A stretch of DNA of 64,000 bases, taken from Planotetraspora silvatica (lineage in GTDB: Bacteria; Actinomycetota; Actinomycetes; Streptosporangiales; Streptosporangiaceae). Position 1 is the first letter of the stretch, and every line of letters begins with the position of its first letter. The stretch covers positions 1-64,000 of the forward strand of contig NZ_BOOQ01000032.1 in the NCBI RefSeq assembly GCF_016863315.1. Direction: 5' to 3'. A model generated the notes under the pieces. It was not told where the DNA came from. It saw nothing but the letters and a program-made list of their open reading frames with translations, and did not search any database. Position numbers and translations under genes: made by a program. Positions 40,099 to 48,015 of this stretch are shown piece after piece.

Positions 40099-40743
40099 TC
40101 AGGCCTGCGGAGCCGGCTCCCGGTGGAGCATGTGGCGCAGGAGGTAATCGTGTGACTTCGCGATGTGCCTGCGTGTCAGCTCGGCGACCCCGGCGGCGTC
40201 ACCGATTCCGACGGCCTCGAGGATCTCGCGATGCTCGAGGTCCAGGCGGCCGGTCTCGCCGAACATGTCGACGTGCAGATACAGATAGCGATCGGTCAGC
40301 CGCCTGAGCTGGGTGGTGAGCTCGATCATGCGCACACGGTCGGCCCGCGTGTAGATCAGGGCATGGAACCTCGCGTTGGCGGCGAGCCAGTCCATCGAGG
40401 ACGGGTGTGCCTCCATCTCACCGAGGAGCGACGTCATCAAGGCGATCTCGGCTCGTCCGACGTTCGGCACGGCGATCTTGGTCAGGAGGGGTTCGATCGC
40501 CTCGCGCAGCTCGTAAAGCTCCTGGAGTTCGCCGATCGACGTTCCCCGGACGACCGCGGTGAACGCGCCGAGGTCCACCAGCCCCTCGGCGGCCAGGGTC
40601 TGCAACGCGTCCCGTGCGGGAATCCGGCTGACGCCGTACTCGGCGGCGACGCGCGACTGGGACAGGGGCTCACCGGGCCTCAGTTCGCCGGTCAGCACAC
40701 GCTGACGCAACGCACCGGTCACCCGCGCCGCGGCTGACTCCAT
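40099..40743 (-). CDS. GntR-family transcriptional regulator (FCD subfamily)
   Basis: 214 residues. The winged helix (ALRQRVLTGELRPGEPLSQS, AAEYGVSRIPARDALQTLAA) is N-terminal; the C-terminal FCD domain (LYELREAIEPLLTKIAVPNV, FHALIYTRADRVRMIELTTQ, DLEHREILEAVGIGD) carries D/H residues that bind a metal and an acid ligand. ATG 40743 with GGAGGTGCC is the start. It is divergent from the aldehyde dehydrogenase gene and probably controls both through GTATAC sites in the shared gap. Confidence 0.93.
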   Translation of the reverse strand: MESAAARVTGALRQRVLTGELRPGEPLSQSRVAAEYGVSRIPARDALQTLAAEGLVDLGAFTAVVRGTSIGELQELYELREAIEPLLTKIAVPNVGRAEIALMTSLLGEMEAHPSSMDWLAANARFHALIYTRADRVRMIELTTQLRRLTDRYLYLHVDMFGETGRLDLEHREILEAVGIGDAAGVAELTRRHIAKSHDYLLRHMLHREPAPQA

Positions 40744-40826
40744 CGGCACCTCCTCCTGACGTCGCCCTCCCCATCGATTCCATCGCAGAAATACGACATA
40801 CAGAACATAACATGACATATGGTAAC

Positions 40827-40854
40827 CTGTATACAGTTCTACATTTTGGTATAC
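40827..40854. promoter_or_regulatory. GTATAC operator pair between GntR and aldehyde dehydrogenase genes
   Basis: CTGTATACAG (40827-40836), a perfect 10-bp palindrome, and a second GTATAC (40849-40854) are spaced 20 bp centre to centre. FCD-type GntR proteins bind TnGTnnnACnA-like palindromes, which the first site matches. The region is AT-rich. Confidence 0.55.
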
Positions 40855-40873
40855 GGGCGAAGAGGTGACATCC

Positions 40874-42388
40874 ATGAGCGGCGACGCGCTGTTCGACGAG
40901 CCCGCCACGGGCCTGCGCATCGGCGGGCGGGTGGCCGAGGGGCACGCCGCGCCGATCGACGTGACGAATCCGGCGACCGGGGAGGTGTTCATCCAGGTCA
41001 TGGGCGCGACCGGCGAGGATGTCGATCGTGCCGTCCAGACGGCCGACAAGGTGTTCCGTTCCGGCGTGTGGCGAGACAGGTCCATCCACGAGAGGGCACG
41101 CGTGCTGAACCGTTTCGCCGACCGCATCGAGGGCCGGATCGACGACCTGTTCCGTCTCGAGACCATGAGCAACGGGCGGCCGATCACCGAGACGAGGGCC
41201 CAGATCGCCCGGCTCCCGGACTGGTACCGCTACAACGCGGCGCTGCTGCTCGCCGACCGGGGAGACGTGGTCCCGATGGGCGACGGCTACCACTCCTACA
41301 CGAGCCGGTTCCCGCTCGGAGTGGTCGGGATCCTGTCGTCCTTCAACCACCCGCTGATGATCGCGTCCAAGAGCCTCGCCCCGGCGCTGGCGACGGGAAA
41401 CTCGATCGTCCTGAAGCCGTCGGAGCACACCCCCCTGACCGCGCTCATGCTCGCCGACATCGCCGACGAGGCCGGCATCCCCGCCGGAGTGCTCAACGTG
41501 ATCCCCGGCCTGGGCCCGGTCGCGGGCGCCGCGCTGGCGGCCCACCCACTGGTCGAGAAGGTGGTGTTCACAGGCGGCACGGAGCCCGGCCGGTCGATCG
41601 CCCTGGCCGCCGCGGGTCACTTCGCCAAGGCGACCCTCGAACTCGGCGGCAAGACCCCCGTGCTGGTGTTCGACGACGCGCCCAGCGAGGCCGTCGCCCA
41701 GGGGGCCGCCTTCGCCGCCTTCGCCGGGGCGGGCCAGACCTGCGTCGCCGGCAGCCGGCTGCTCGTACAGCGCGGCGCGTACGACTCGGTCGTCGAGGCC
41801 CTCGCCAAGGTCACCGGTTCGATCCGGGTCGGCGACCCGACCGACGAGCGCACACAACTCGGCCCGGTCATCTCGGCGACGGCCAGGGACCGGATCCTCG
41901 ACTACGTCCGCATCGGGCTGGACGAGGGCGCACGCCTGGTGACGGGGGGTCGCCCTGCCGACGTTCCCGGGCTCCCCGGCGGCTTCTTCGTCGAACCGAC
42001 CGTGCTCGCCGACGTCCGCAACGACATGCGCGTCGCGCAGGAGGAGATCTTCGGTCCCGTGGTGGTCGTCATCCCCTTCGAGGACGAGGACGAGGCCGTC
42101 TCGCTGGCCAACGACTCGCCGTACGGCCTGGGCTCGGCGGTCTGGACCCGCGATGTCGCCCGGGCTCACCGGGTGTCGGAACGGCTCGAGGCCGGAATGG
42201 TGTGGGTGAACGATCACCACCGCCTGGACCCGTCCGCACCGTGGGGCGGAGTGAAGGCGAGCGGCGTCGGCCGGGAAGGCGGCCGGGAGTCGTTCGACGA
42301 CTTCACGAACATCCGTGTCATCACGGTGCGGACGGCCCCCGACGATGTGGGCTGGTTCAACGGCGTGAGCACCGGCAGGCTCAACTGA
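40874..42388 (+). CDS. aldehyde dehydrogenase family protein
   Basis: 504 residues with the full ALDH fold. The catalytic Cys lies in FAGAGQTCVAGSRL (~residue 290), the general-base Glu in TLELGGKTPV (~255), and Asn in the LSSFNHPLMI segment. NAD(P) contacts include LKPSEHTPLT and FTGGTEPGRS (Ser for the usual GST). It oxidises an aldehyde to the acid, possibly a catabolic semialdehyde or aromatic aldehyde. ATG 40874 has GAAGAGGTG upstream. The divergent GntR regulator suggests induction by the substrate or a related acid. Confidence 0.92.
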   Translation: MSGDALFDEPATGLRIGGRVAEGHAAPIDVTNPATGEVFIQVMGATGEDVDRAVQTADKVFRSGVWRDRSIHERARVLNRFADRIEGRIDDLFRLETMSNGRPITETRAQIARLPDWYRYNAALLLADRGDVVPMGDGYHSYTSRFPLGVVGILSSFNHPLMIASKSLAPALATGNSIVLKPSEHTPLTALMLADIADEAGIPAGVLNVIPGLGPVAGAALAAHPLVEKVVFTGGTEPGRSIALAAAGHFAKATLELGGKTPVLVFDDAPSEAVAQGAAFAAFAGAGQTCVAGSRLLVQRGAYDSVVEALAKVTGSIRVGDPTDERTQLGPVISATARDRILDYVRIGLDEGARLVTGGRPADVPGLPGGFFVEPTVLADVRNDMRVAQEEIFGPVVVVIPFEDEDEAVSLANDSPYGLGSAVWTRDVARAHRVSERLEAGMVWVNDHHRLDPSAPWGGVKASGVGREGGRESFDDFTNIRVITVRTAPDDVGWFNGVSTGRLN

Positions 42389-42397
42389 CGGCGGTCG

Positions 42398-43120
42398 TCA
42401 GAGCCGCAGGTGGCCACGGAAGTCGTAGGAGGCCAGCCGGAAGCGCTTCTCCTGACGTTCCCAGGTGGTGACCGAGCCGTTGCCCGCAAGACCGGCCGCG
42501 GTGATCGCCAGGATCTCATCGTCGGACAGGCCTTCGAGGATCTGGCGCAGGAGCAGCACGACCGCGTCGTGCGCCACGATCAGGACGCGCTGATGCGCCG
42601 CGTCGCCGCGGATGTCCTGCCAGGCCGAGCGTAGCCGCGCCGCCACGTCCATGAACGACTCGCCGTCCGGAGGCCGGTAGCCCAGCATGCCCTCGCGCCC
42701 CTCGCGCGCCGCCTCCCCGGGGAAGCGCTCCTCGACCACGGCGGGGGGCAGATGGTGGAGCAGCCCGCGATGGCGGTCACGGAGCCGGGCGTCCACCCGC
42801 TCGCACGGTGCTTCGCGTCCCGCCGCCACCAGTTCGCGCCGGGCCAGCGACCAGGTCTGCTCCGCCCGCAGGTACGGCGAGCACCACACCATGTCAGGGG
42901 GCTGATCCAGGGCCGACAGCCAGCGCCCCACCGCGGCGGCCTGCCGTCGTCCGAGATCGGTCAGTGAGATCTCCATGTCGTCGGAGGGGACGGTCGCCGT
43001 ACCCCCGGCCAGGGACTCGGCCCAGGCGACGTTCGACGTGCTCTCACCGTGCCGCAGCGCACGGAGGACGACGGGACCTGTCGAGGCTGCGTGGTCACAC
43101 GGTGGGGCGGAGATGCTCAC
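42398..43120 (-). CDS. histidine phosphatase (phosphoglycerate-mutase-like)
   Basis: 240 residues. The catalytic motif is LRALRHGESTSN (RHGE), with later conserved Arg/Glu (DRHRGLLHHL) and the second His in VLIVAHDAVV. Such enzymes are phosphatases of sugar or small phosphate esters. GTG 43120 is preferred because it has a leaderless promoter (TAGCGT, 7 bases upstream). In-frame ATG codons further upstream would start inside the -10 region. It converges with the aldehyde dehydrogenase gene. Confidence 0.9.
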   Translation of the reverse strand: MSISAPPCDHAASTGPVVLRALRHGESTSNVAWAESLAGGTATVPSDDMEISLTDLGRRQAAAVGRWLSALDQPPDMVWCSPYLRAEQTWSLARRELVAAGREAPCERVDARLRDRHRGLLHHLPPAVVEERFPGEAAREGREGMLGYRPPDGESFMDVAARLRSAWQDIRGDAAHQRVLIVAHDAVVLLLRQILEGLSDDEILAITAAGLAGNGSVTTWERQEKRFRLASYDFRGHLRL

Positions 43121-43133
43121 GCCCTCGACGCTA
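43121..43133 (-). promoter_or_regulatory. leaderless-type promoter of the phosphatase gene
   Basis: On the minus strand TAGCGT (43128-43133) lies 7 bases before GTG 43120. Confidence 0.55.
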
Positions 43134-43314
43134 CGTCCGGGCCGCCCGAACATCCAGCTCATCAAGGTCATATCGCTACAGAACGGGGTGCGTCGTCAAC
43201 CGCACGTCAACATTCACGGCGTCCGCGTAGGGATCGCGTCTTGATCACGAATTCGCCGACGCCCAGGATCTAGCGTCCTTTTTGTAACTATTGGGGCGAT
43301 CCTGGAGGGAGTCC

Positions 43315-43818
43315 ATGACGGCTGATGGGGCCGGATCCCCGGCCAGGCGCGCGAGAGTCCTCGACGACATCGACCTGCGCCTGCTCCGCGCGTTGTGGAT
43401 GGACGGCCGGGCCCGGGTCCGGGAGCTCGCCCGCGAGCTGGCACTCGCCGACAGCGCGGTCTCGGTGCGGCTGCGCCGCCTGCGTGAACGAGGCGTCCTC
43501 GTGGGCGTCCACGCCGACGTCGACCCCGCCGTGCTCGGCCTCACGACCCAGGCCCTCGTCGGCGTACGGCTGGCGCCCGGCACCACGCCGTACGTCTACG
43601 AAGGACGGCTGCGCAGGATGCGATCGGTACTGGGCGCGGTCACCCTCGTCGGCGACTTCGACCTCGAGGTCCACCTCGTCTGCCGCGACATGCCCGATCT
43701 CGAGCGTGCCGTCACCGAACTGCGCGACGCCGGCGCCGACGCCACCCACACCCAACTCATCGCAAGAACCGTCGTGGGCCTGGGGCAGGCCCTGCTCACC
43801 GAGGAGGAGCCCGCATGA
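43315..43818 (+). CDS. Lrp/AsnC family transcriptional regulator
   Basis: 167 residues. The N-terminal HTH is DIDLRLLRALWMDGRARVRE and LADSAVSVRLRRLRERGVLV. The RAM ligand domain follows (VGVRLAPGTTPYVYEGRLRR, LVGDFDLEVHLVCRDMPDLE). ATG 43315 has GGAGGGA 8 bases upstream. It overlaps the lysA gene by 4 bases (ATGA), so the two are co-translated. It probably responds to lysine or a related amino acid. Confidence 0.93.
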   Translation: MTADGAGSPARRARVLDDIDLRLLRALWMDGRARVRELARELALADSAVSVRLRRLRERGVLVGVHADVDPAVLGLTTQALVGVRLAPGTTPYVYEGRLRRMRSVLGAVTLVGDFDLEVHLVCRDMPDLERAVTELRDAGADATHTQLIARTVVGLGQALLTEEEPA

Positions 43819-45128
43819 CTGTCATGACCGAGACCGCACACGGTCCGTGGTCGGCCACCACCCGCTTCCGGCACGACGGGATCGCCACCATCGGCAACGT
43901 GCCGCTCATGGAGATCGTCCACCGGTTCGGCACGCCGCTCTACGTCATCGACGAGACCGACGTCCGCCTGCGGGCCCGCGCCTACCGGGCCGCGCTGCCC
44001 AACGCGGAGATCGCCTACGCCGCCAAGGCGTTCCTGTGCCGCGCGATGGCGAGCTGGCTGAGCACCGAGGGCCTGAGCCTCGACGTCTGCTCGGCGGGCG
44101 AACTGGCCGTCGCGCGTTCCGTCGGCTTCCCCGCCGCGAGGATCATCTTTCATGGCAACGCCAAGACCCCGCTCGAGCTCCACCTGGCGGTGGAGCAGCG
44201 CGTCGGGCGGATCGTCGTGGACAGCGTGGACGAGATCCACCGGCTGGCCGCGCTGGTACCCGCGGGGCAGCGCCAGAAGGTACTGATCAGGGTCATCCCG
44301 GACATCGAGGCCGGCGAGAGCGCCGCGGTCCGCACCGGAGGGGAGAACCAGAAGTTCGGCCTGTCCGTCGCGACCGGAGGCGCGGGCGACGCCGTGAGCC
44401 GCGTGCTCAGGCAGCCGCGCCTGGAACTCGTCGGCCTGCACTGCCATCTCGGATCCCAGATCACAGAGGTCGAGCCGTTCGAGAGGGCCGCCCGCGCCAT
44501 GGTCGAGCATCTCGCCGGCGTCTGGAAGACCCACGGCGTGGCACTGCCCCAACTCGATCTCGGCGGCGGCCACGGCATCGCCTATCGGCCGGGGGACTCC
44601 AGGCTGAACATCGAGGCCTTCGCCGACCGCGTGACCCATGCGGTCGAGGAACGCGCCGCCGGACTCGGGCTGCCCGTTCCCCGCCTGATCGTGGAGCCGG
44701 GCCGCGCCATCGCGGGAACGGCCGGCGTCACCCTCTACCGGGTGATCTCCGTCAAGAAGGGCCTCGGGCACACCTACGTGGCGGTCGACGGGGGCATGAG
44801 CGACAACCCCCGCCCCGCCCTGTACGGCTCCCGCTACCAGGTCAGGCTCATCGGCCGTACGTCCCACGAGGGCGATCGCGAGGTGACCGTGGTCGGACAC
44901 CACTGCGAGGCGGGCGACGTGATCGCGGAGGACGTGCCCTTGCCGGCCGACATCCACCCGGGCGACGTCGTCGCCGTGGCCGCCACGGGCGCCTACCACC
45001 ACTCCATGGCGTCCACCTACAACCTGACCTGCCGGCCGCCCGTGGTGGCCGTCGGCCAGGGGAAGGCCAGGCTGGTGGTCCGCCGCGAAAGCATGGAGGA
45101 CCTCACGCGCAGGGACGTCGGCCTCTGA
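43815..45128 (+). CDS. lysA: diaminopimelate decarboxylase
   Basis: 437 residues, PLP-dependent fold-type III decarboxylase: the PLP lysine lies in IAYAAKAFLCRA (~72), HCHLGSQI and GGGHGIAYRPG contact the cofactor, EPGRAIAGTAG and the C-terminal CEAGDVIAED supply substrate residues, and AYHHSMASTYN closes the site. It converts meso-diaminopimelate to lysine. Because it sits in an operon with an Lrp regulator and not with lysine-biosynthesis genes, it may be a second copy with its own control; a paralogue elsewhere cannot be checked. Decarboxylation of a related amino acid is also possible. Confidence 0.9.
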   Translation: MTVMTETAHGPWSATTRFRHDGIATIGNVPLMEIVHRFGTPLYVIDETDVRLRARAYRAALPNAEIAYAAKAFLCRAMASWLSTEGLSLDVCSAGELAVARSVGFPAARIIFHGNAKTPLELHLAVEQRVGRIVVDSVDEIHRLAALVPAGQRQKVLIRVIPDIEAGESAAVRTGGENQKFGLSVATGGAGDAVSRVLRQPRLELVGLHCHLGSQITEVEPFERAARAMVEHLAGVWKTHGVALPQLDLGGGHGIAYRPGDSRLNIEAFADRVTHAVEERAAGLGLPVPRLIVEPGRAIAGTAGVTLYRVISVKKGLGHTYVAVDGGMSDNPRPALYGSRYQVRLIGRTSHEGDREVTVVGHHCEAGDVIAEDVPLPADIHPGDVVAVAATGAYHHSMASTYNLTCRPPVVAVGQGKARLVVRRESMEDLTRRDVGL

Positions 45129-45131
45129 CCG

Positions 45132-45587
45132 TCAGTGGTTCACCGCCCTCGCCGAACCGGCCGGTTCGGCGAGGGCGGCGGCATCTGCGAGCAACGGGTC
45201 GTCGGGGGCGATCTCGATGATCGTCACAGCGGCGTACTGGCGGGCGATTCTGATCCTCCCCCAGAGCGTCCCGATGGCGACGGCCGCGACCAGGACGGCG
45301 AGACGCAGCAGATCGGGCCAGCCGGTGAAGCGGAGCTCACCCTCGCGGTTCACCAGGAATCCGGTGGCCACCAGCCAGCCCATGACGGCGGTGGCCAGGG
45401 CCGCGAGAGGATCGGCCGTCCGAGCCGCGAAGACGCACAGGACGGCGGCGAGGACGGCGATCCGGCCCACGATCTCCCCCGGTGGGAAGACCGCGGTCGC
45501 CGTCAGGCAGCCCCCCACGACCACGGCGAATCCCGCCGCGACCAGCAGTTCGGTGTGCCGGGGACCGGCCGGCCGTCCCATCCTCAT
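45132..45587 (-). CDS. three- or four-span membrane protein
   Basis: 151 residues from ATG 45587; a TTG start at 45599 is an alternative. The spans LLVAAGFAVVVGGCLTATAV, IVGRIAVLAAVLCVFAARTA, LAALATAVMGWLVATGFLV and WPDLLRLAVLVAAVAIGTLW resemble the DUF4118-type membrane region seen in some sensor kinases, but no kinase follows. Its C-terminal coding end overlaps the 36-bp palindrome at 45143-45178. The function is unknown. Confidence 0.6.
   Translation of the reverse strand: MRMGRPAGPRHTELLVAAGFAVVVGGCLTATAVFPPGEIVGRIAVLAAVLCVFAARTADPLAALATAVMGWLVATGFLVNREGELRFTGWPDLLRLAVLVAAVAIGTLWGRIRIARQYAAVTIIEIAPDDPLLADAAALAEPAGSARAVNH
45143..45178. terminator. 36-bp perfect palindrome between lysA and a convergent gene
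   Basis: CCGCCCTCGCCGAACCGG and its exact complement form an 18-bp stem with no loop bases. It starts 15 bases after the lysA stop and lies within the last codons of the convergent membrane-protein gene, where it encodes LAEPAGSARA. It should work as a bidirectional terminator. Confidence 0.65.
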
Positions 45588-45773
45588 GTGTCCAGCCAAG
45601 TACAGACAAGCAGGCTGATCGCCGGTCTTGACGAGGTTCCTACGTGTCCAGGCCGGATATTGATGAAATCCCTATCATCCGCATTCGATGGTGACTTCCC
45701 GTGGCCTCCTGCGGCGAATGGACCGGCTTCGGCAACGGCCTCGCCATCGTGATCGTCTTCCGCCTCTGAGCGC

Positions 45774-46514
45774 TCAGCGGCGGCCGGGGAACGCGACGAT
45801 CCGGACCACCGCCAGCGCTCCGGCGGCCAGTGTGACGGCGCAGAGCGCGGCGACGGCCGTGCCGTACCCGCTGCCTGACCGGAACGCGGCCTGCACGCCG
45901 TGAACCGCCCAGTAACCGGGGGTCGCCGGCGCCAGGCCGGTGAACCAGCCGGGAAGGCCGCCGAGCGGGACGAGCGCGCCGCTGAGCCCCATCATGACCA
46001 TCGCCCCGATGTCGGCGACCGCGCCGAGCCGGCCGCGGCTGCGCAGCCACGCTCCCAGCGCGAGTCCCAGCGAGGCGACGCAGCAGGCCCACAGGAGACA
46101 CAGAACGGGGAGCCGCCACGCGCCGCCCGCCAGATCGAGGCCGAACCACCACGCGGCCTCGCCGTACAGCAGGGCCTGGAGCGCGAGAAAGACCACGACG
46201 AGCGGCAGGGCCTTGCCGACGAGGAGAGCCGCGCGAGACACGGAGCTCGCGCGCAGCCGGTCCCAGGTGTGCCAGTCGCGCTCGCTGAGCAGCTGCTCTC
46301 CCGCCACGTCCAGGGCGAGCAGAGTGAACATGACCGCGGTGCCGCTCGCCGCGCTCAGGACCCCGGACGCTCCCGGCGCGGCCAGCCGCTCGTACACCGG
46401 GTGCAGCACCACCATCAGCACCGACGACATCACCGTGTACGCGATGAGCGTGCCGGGGTCCCGGCCGAGGAGCACGCAGGTGTGCCTGGCGACGATGGCG
46501 GTGTCACGCAGCAC
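45774..46514 (-). CDS. ABC-2 type exporter permease
   Basis: 246 residues from GTG 46514, with about six membrane segments. RHTCVLLGRDPGTLIAYTVM at the start and GLSGALVPLGGLPGWFTGLA near the end follow the ABC-2 permease pattern. It overlaps the ATPase gene by 11 bases, so the two are coupled. An exporter of an unknown, probably hydrophobic or drug-like, substrate is likely. Confidence 0.88.
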   Translation of the reverse strand: MLRDTAIVARHTCVLLGRDPGTLIAYTVMSSVLMVVLHPVYERLAAPGASGVLSAASGTAVMFTLLALDVAGEQLLSERDWHTWDRLRASSVSRAALLVGKALPLVVVFLALQALLYGEAAWWFGLDLAGGAWRLPVLCLLWACCVASLGLALGAWLRSRGRLGAVADIGAMVMMGLSGALVPLGGLPGWFTGLAPATPGYWAVHGVQAAFRSGSGYGTAVAALCAVTLAAGALAVVRIVAFPGRR

Positions 46515-47385
46515 GGTCCAGCTCCCCTGAGGCGATGTGCCGGTAGAGGTCGTCCAGCGTGGGCTGGGTGATGTCGACGCCGCGCAGCCGCCGCGCGTCG
46601 GGGCCGAGCGTCGCCAGCACCTCCGCCGCCGCCTCTGCCGGGAGGGCGGACGCGATGACCAGTGCCTCCGCACCGCCGCCGCCGGGTGCGGGACCGTCGA
46701 ACGTCAGCACGGCCCGGCCGGGCAGGCCCGTGAGCAGCTCCTGACGGGTGCCCCGGGCGATCACACGGCCTCCGGAGACGACGGCCAGCGTGGCGTCGAG
46801 CTCGATCAGCTCGGGAAGGTAGTGCGTCGTGTAACACACGGCGGCCCCTTCCAGGGCGCGGGCGCGCACCACCGCGAGCAGCGCCTGCCGCGTCTCGGGA
46901 TCGGCGCCCACGGTCGGCTCGTCCAGCAGAAGGACCGGCGGTCGGTGCAGCAGCGCGGTGGCGGTCTGGACGCGGCGCTGCTGCCCGCCGGACAGGTGAC
47001 CCACCGGCCGGTCGAGCAGGCCTTCAAGGCCCATCGCCGCCGCCACCTCCGCGATCTCGGTGCGCAGCCGCGCGCGACGGAGCCCCGCGAGCCCTCCGAA
47101 GAGGCGGAGATTCTCCCTGGCCGTGGCGGTGGGGTAGAGCGCCGGCTCCTGCGGCGCCCATCCGATCCTGCTCTGCGCCGCCCATCCACCCGCCTCCGCC
47201 CCGGCGACGAGCACTCTGCCGGAGTCGGGCCGGTCCAGGCCGCATGCGATCCGAGCGAAGGTCGTCTTACCCGCGCCGTTGTGGCCGACGAGCCCGCAGA
47301 CCTCTCCGGCCGAGACGACCAGGTCGAATCCGTCGAGCGCGCGCACCGGCCCGAAGCGTTTGACCAGTTCCGAGGCGTCCAGCAT
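46504..47385 (-). CDS. ABC transporter ATP-binding protein
   Basis: 293 residues. Walker A is GHNGAGKTTF (~residues 37-46), the ABC signature is HLSGGQQRRV, Walker B is VLLLDEPTVG, and the switch His lies in CYTTHYLPE. The C-terminal ~80 residues are the usual ABC-2 drug-exporter extension. ATG 47385 has GGAGG upstream. It is followed by its permease and divergent from the TetR gene. Confidence 0.94.
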   Translation of the reverse strand: MLDASELVKRFGPVRALDGFDLVVSAGEVCGLVGHNGAGKTTFARIACGLDRPDSGRVLVAGAEAGGWAAQSRIGWAPQEPALYPTATARENLRLFGGLAGLRRARLRTEIAEVAAAMGLEGLLDRPVGHLSGGQQRRVQTATALLHRPPVLLLDEPTVGADPETRQALLAVVRARALEGAAVCYTTHYLPELIELDATLAVVSGGRVIARGTRQELLTGLPGRAVLTFDGPAPGGGGAEALVIASALPAEAAAEVLATLGPDARRLRGVDITQPTLDDLYRHIASGELDRAA

Positions 47386-47397
47386 CCTGCCTCCAAA

Positions 47398-47426
47398 GTA
47401 TACAGCGTATATATACAATGTATACA
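47398..47426. promoter_or_regulatory. operator cluster between the ABC exporter and TetR genes
   Basis: GTATACA (47398-47404), the palindrome GTATATATAC (47407-47416) and TGTATACA (47419-47426) are packed in 29 bases. The block lies 13 bases upstream of the ATPase start and 20 bases before the TetR start. It fits one TetR dimer pair repressing both genes. Confidence 0.6.
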
Positions 47427-47445
47427 AATGCGAAGAGGAGTGTCA

Positions 47446-47973
47446 ATGGGACGTAGAGGCCTGACTCGGAGTGAGATCATCGACGCGACCTGGGATCTGG
47501 CCGCCCAGCGTGGGCTCGCCGCGGTCACGATGCGCTCCGTCGCCGAGCAACTCGACGTCACCCCCATGGCCCTCTACCGGCATATCGGGGACAAGCAGGG
47601 CCTGCTCGACGGCCTCGTCGAGAGACTGCACGGGGAGATACCGATCCCCGATGCGGCGCTGCCGTGGCGCGAACGGCTGACCCTGCTGGCCGGCGGCATC
47701 CGCGCCGTCGCGCGGAAACACCCCGATCTGTTCCCGCTGCTCTTCCATCGCCCGGCCGTCACGCCGGCAGCCCAGCGGCCGCGAGAGACCGCCTACGCCG
47801 CGCTACGGGAGGCCGGGCTCGCCGAAGACGACGTCGTACGCGCCGAGCGCTTGTTGTCGACCTTCATCCTCGGGTTCGCGGCCTCCGAGGCGGGGGGACG
47901 GTTCGGCCGTCTCGACGCGGAGGCCGAGTACGCCTACGCCGCCGGCCTCATCGAGATGATCCTCACGAAGTAG
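47446..47973 (+). CDS. TetR-family transcriptional regulator
   Basis: 175 residues. The N-terminal HTH is ITRSEIIDA-like LTRSEIIDATWDLAAQRGLA, then MRSVAEQLDVTPMALYRHIG. The C-terminal ligand domain is helical (LLAGGIRAVARKHPDLFPLL, AERLLSTFILGFAASEAGGR), like the TetR_C drug-sensing domains. ATG 47446 has AGAGGAG 6 bases upstream. The divergent ABC exporter is the likely target. Confidence 0.94.
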   Translation: MGRRGLTRSEIIDATWDLAAQRGLAAVTMRSVAEQLDVTPMALYRHIGDKQGLLDGLVERLHGEIPIPDAALPWRERLTLLAGGIRAVARKHPDLFPLLFHRPAVTPAAQRPRETAYAALREAGLAEDDVVRAERLLSTFILGFAASEAGGRFGRLDAEAEYAYAAGLIEMILTK

Positions 47974-48015
47974 CGAGCCCTCGCCGTGTGCACAGCCGGC
48001 ACGGCCGGCACGGTT

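Noticed and set aside
45600-45773. small gene between the membrane protein and the ABC permease
   Set aside because: Only short frames without ribosome-binding sites; a C-terminus-like WTGFGNGLAIVIVF is present but has no start and no known family.
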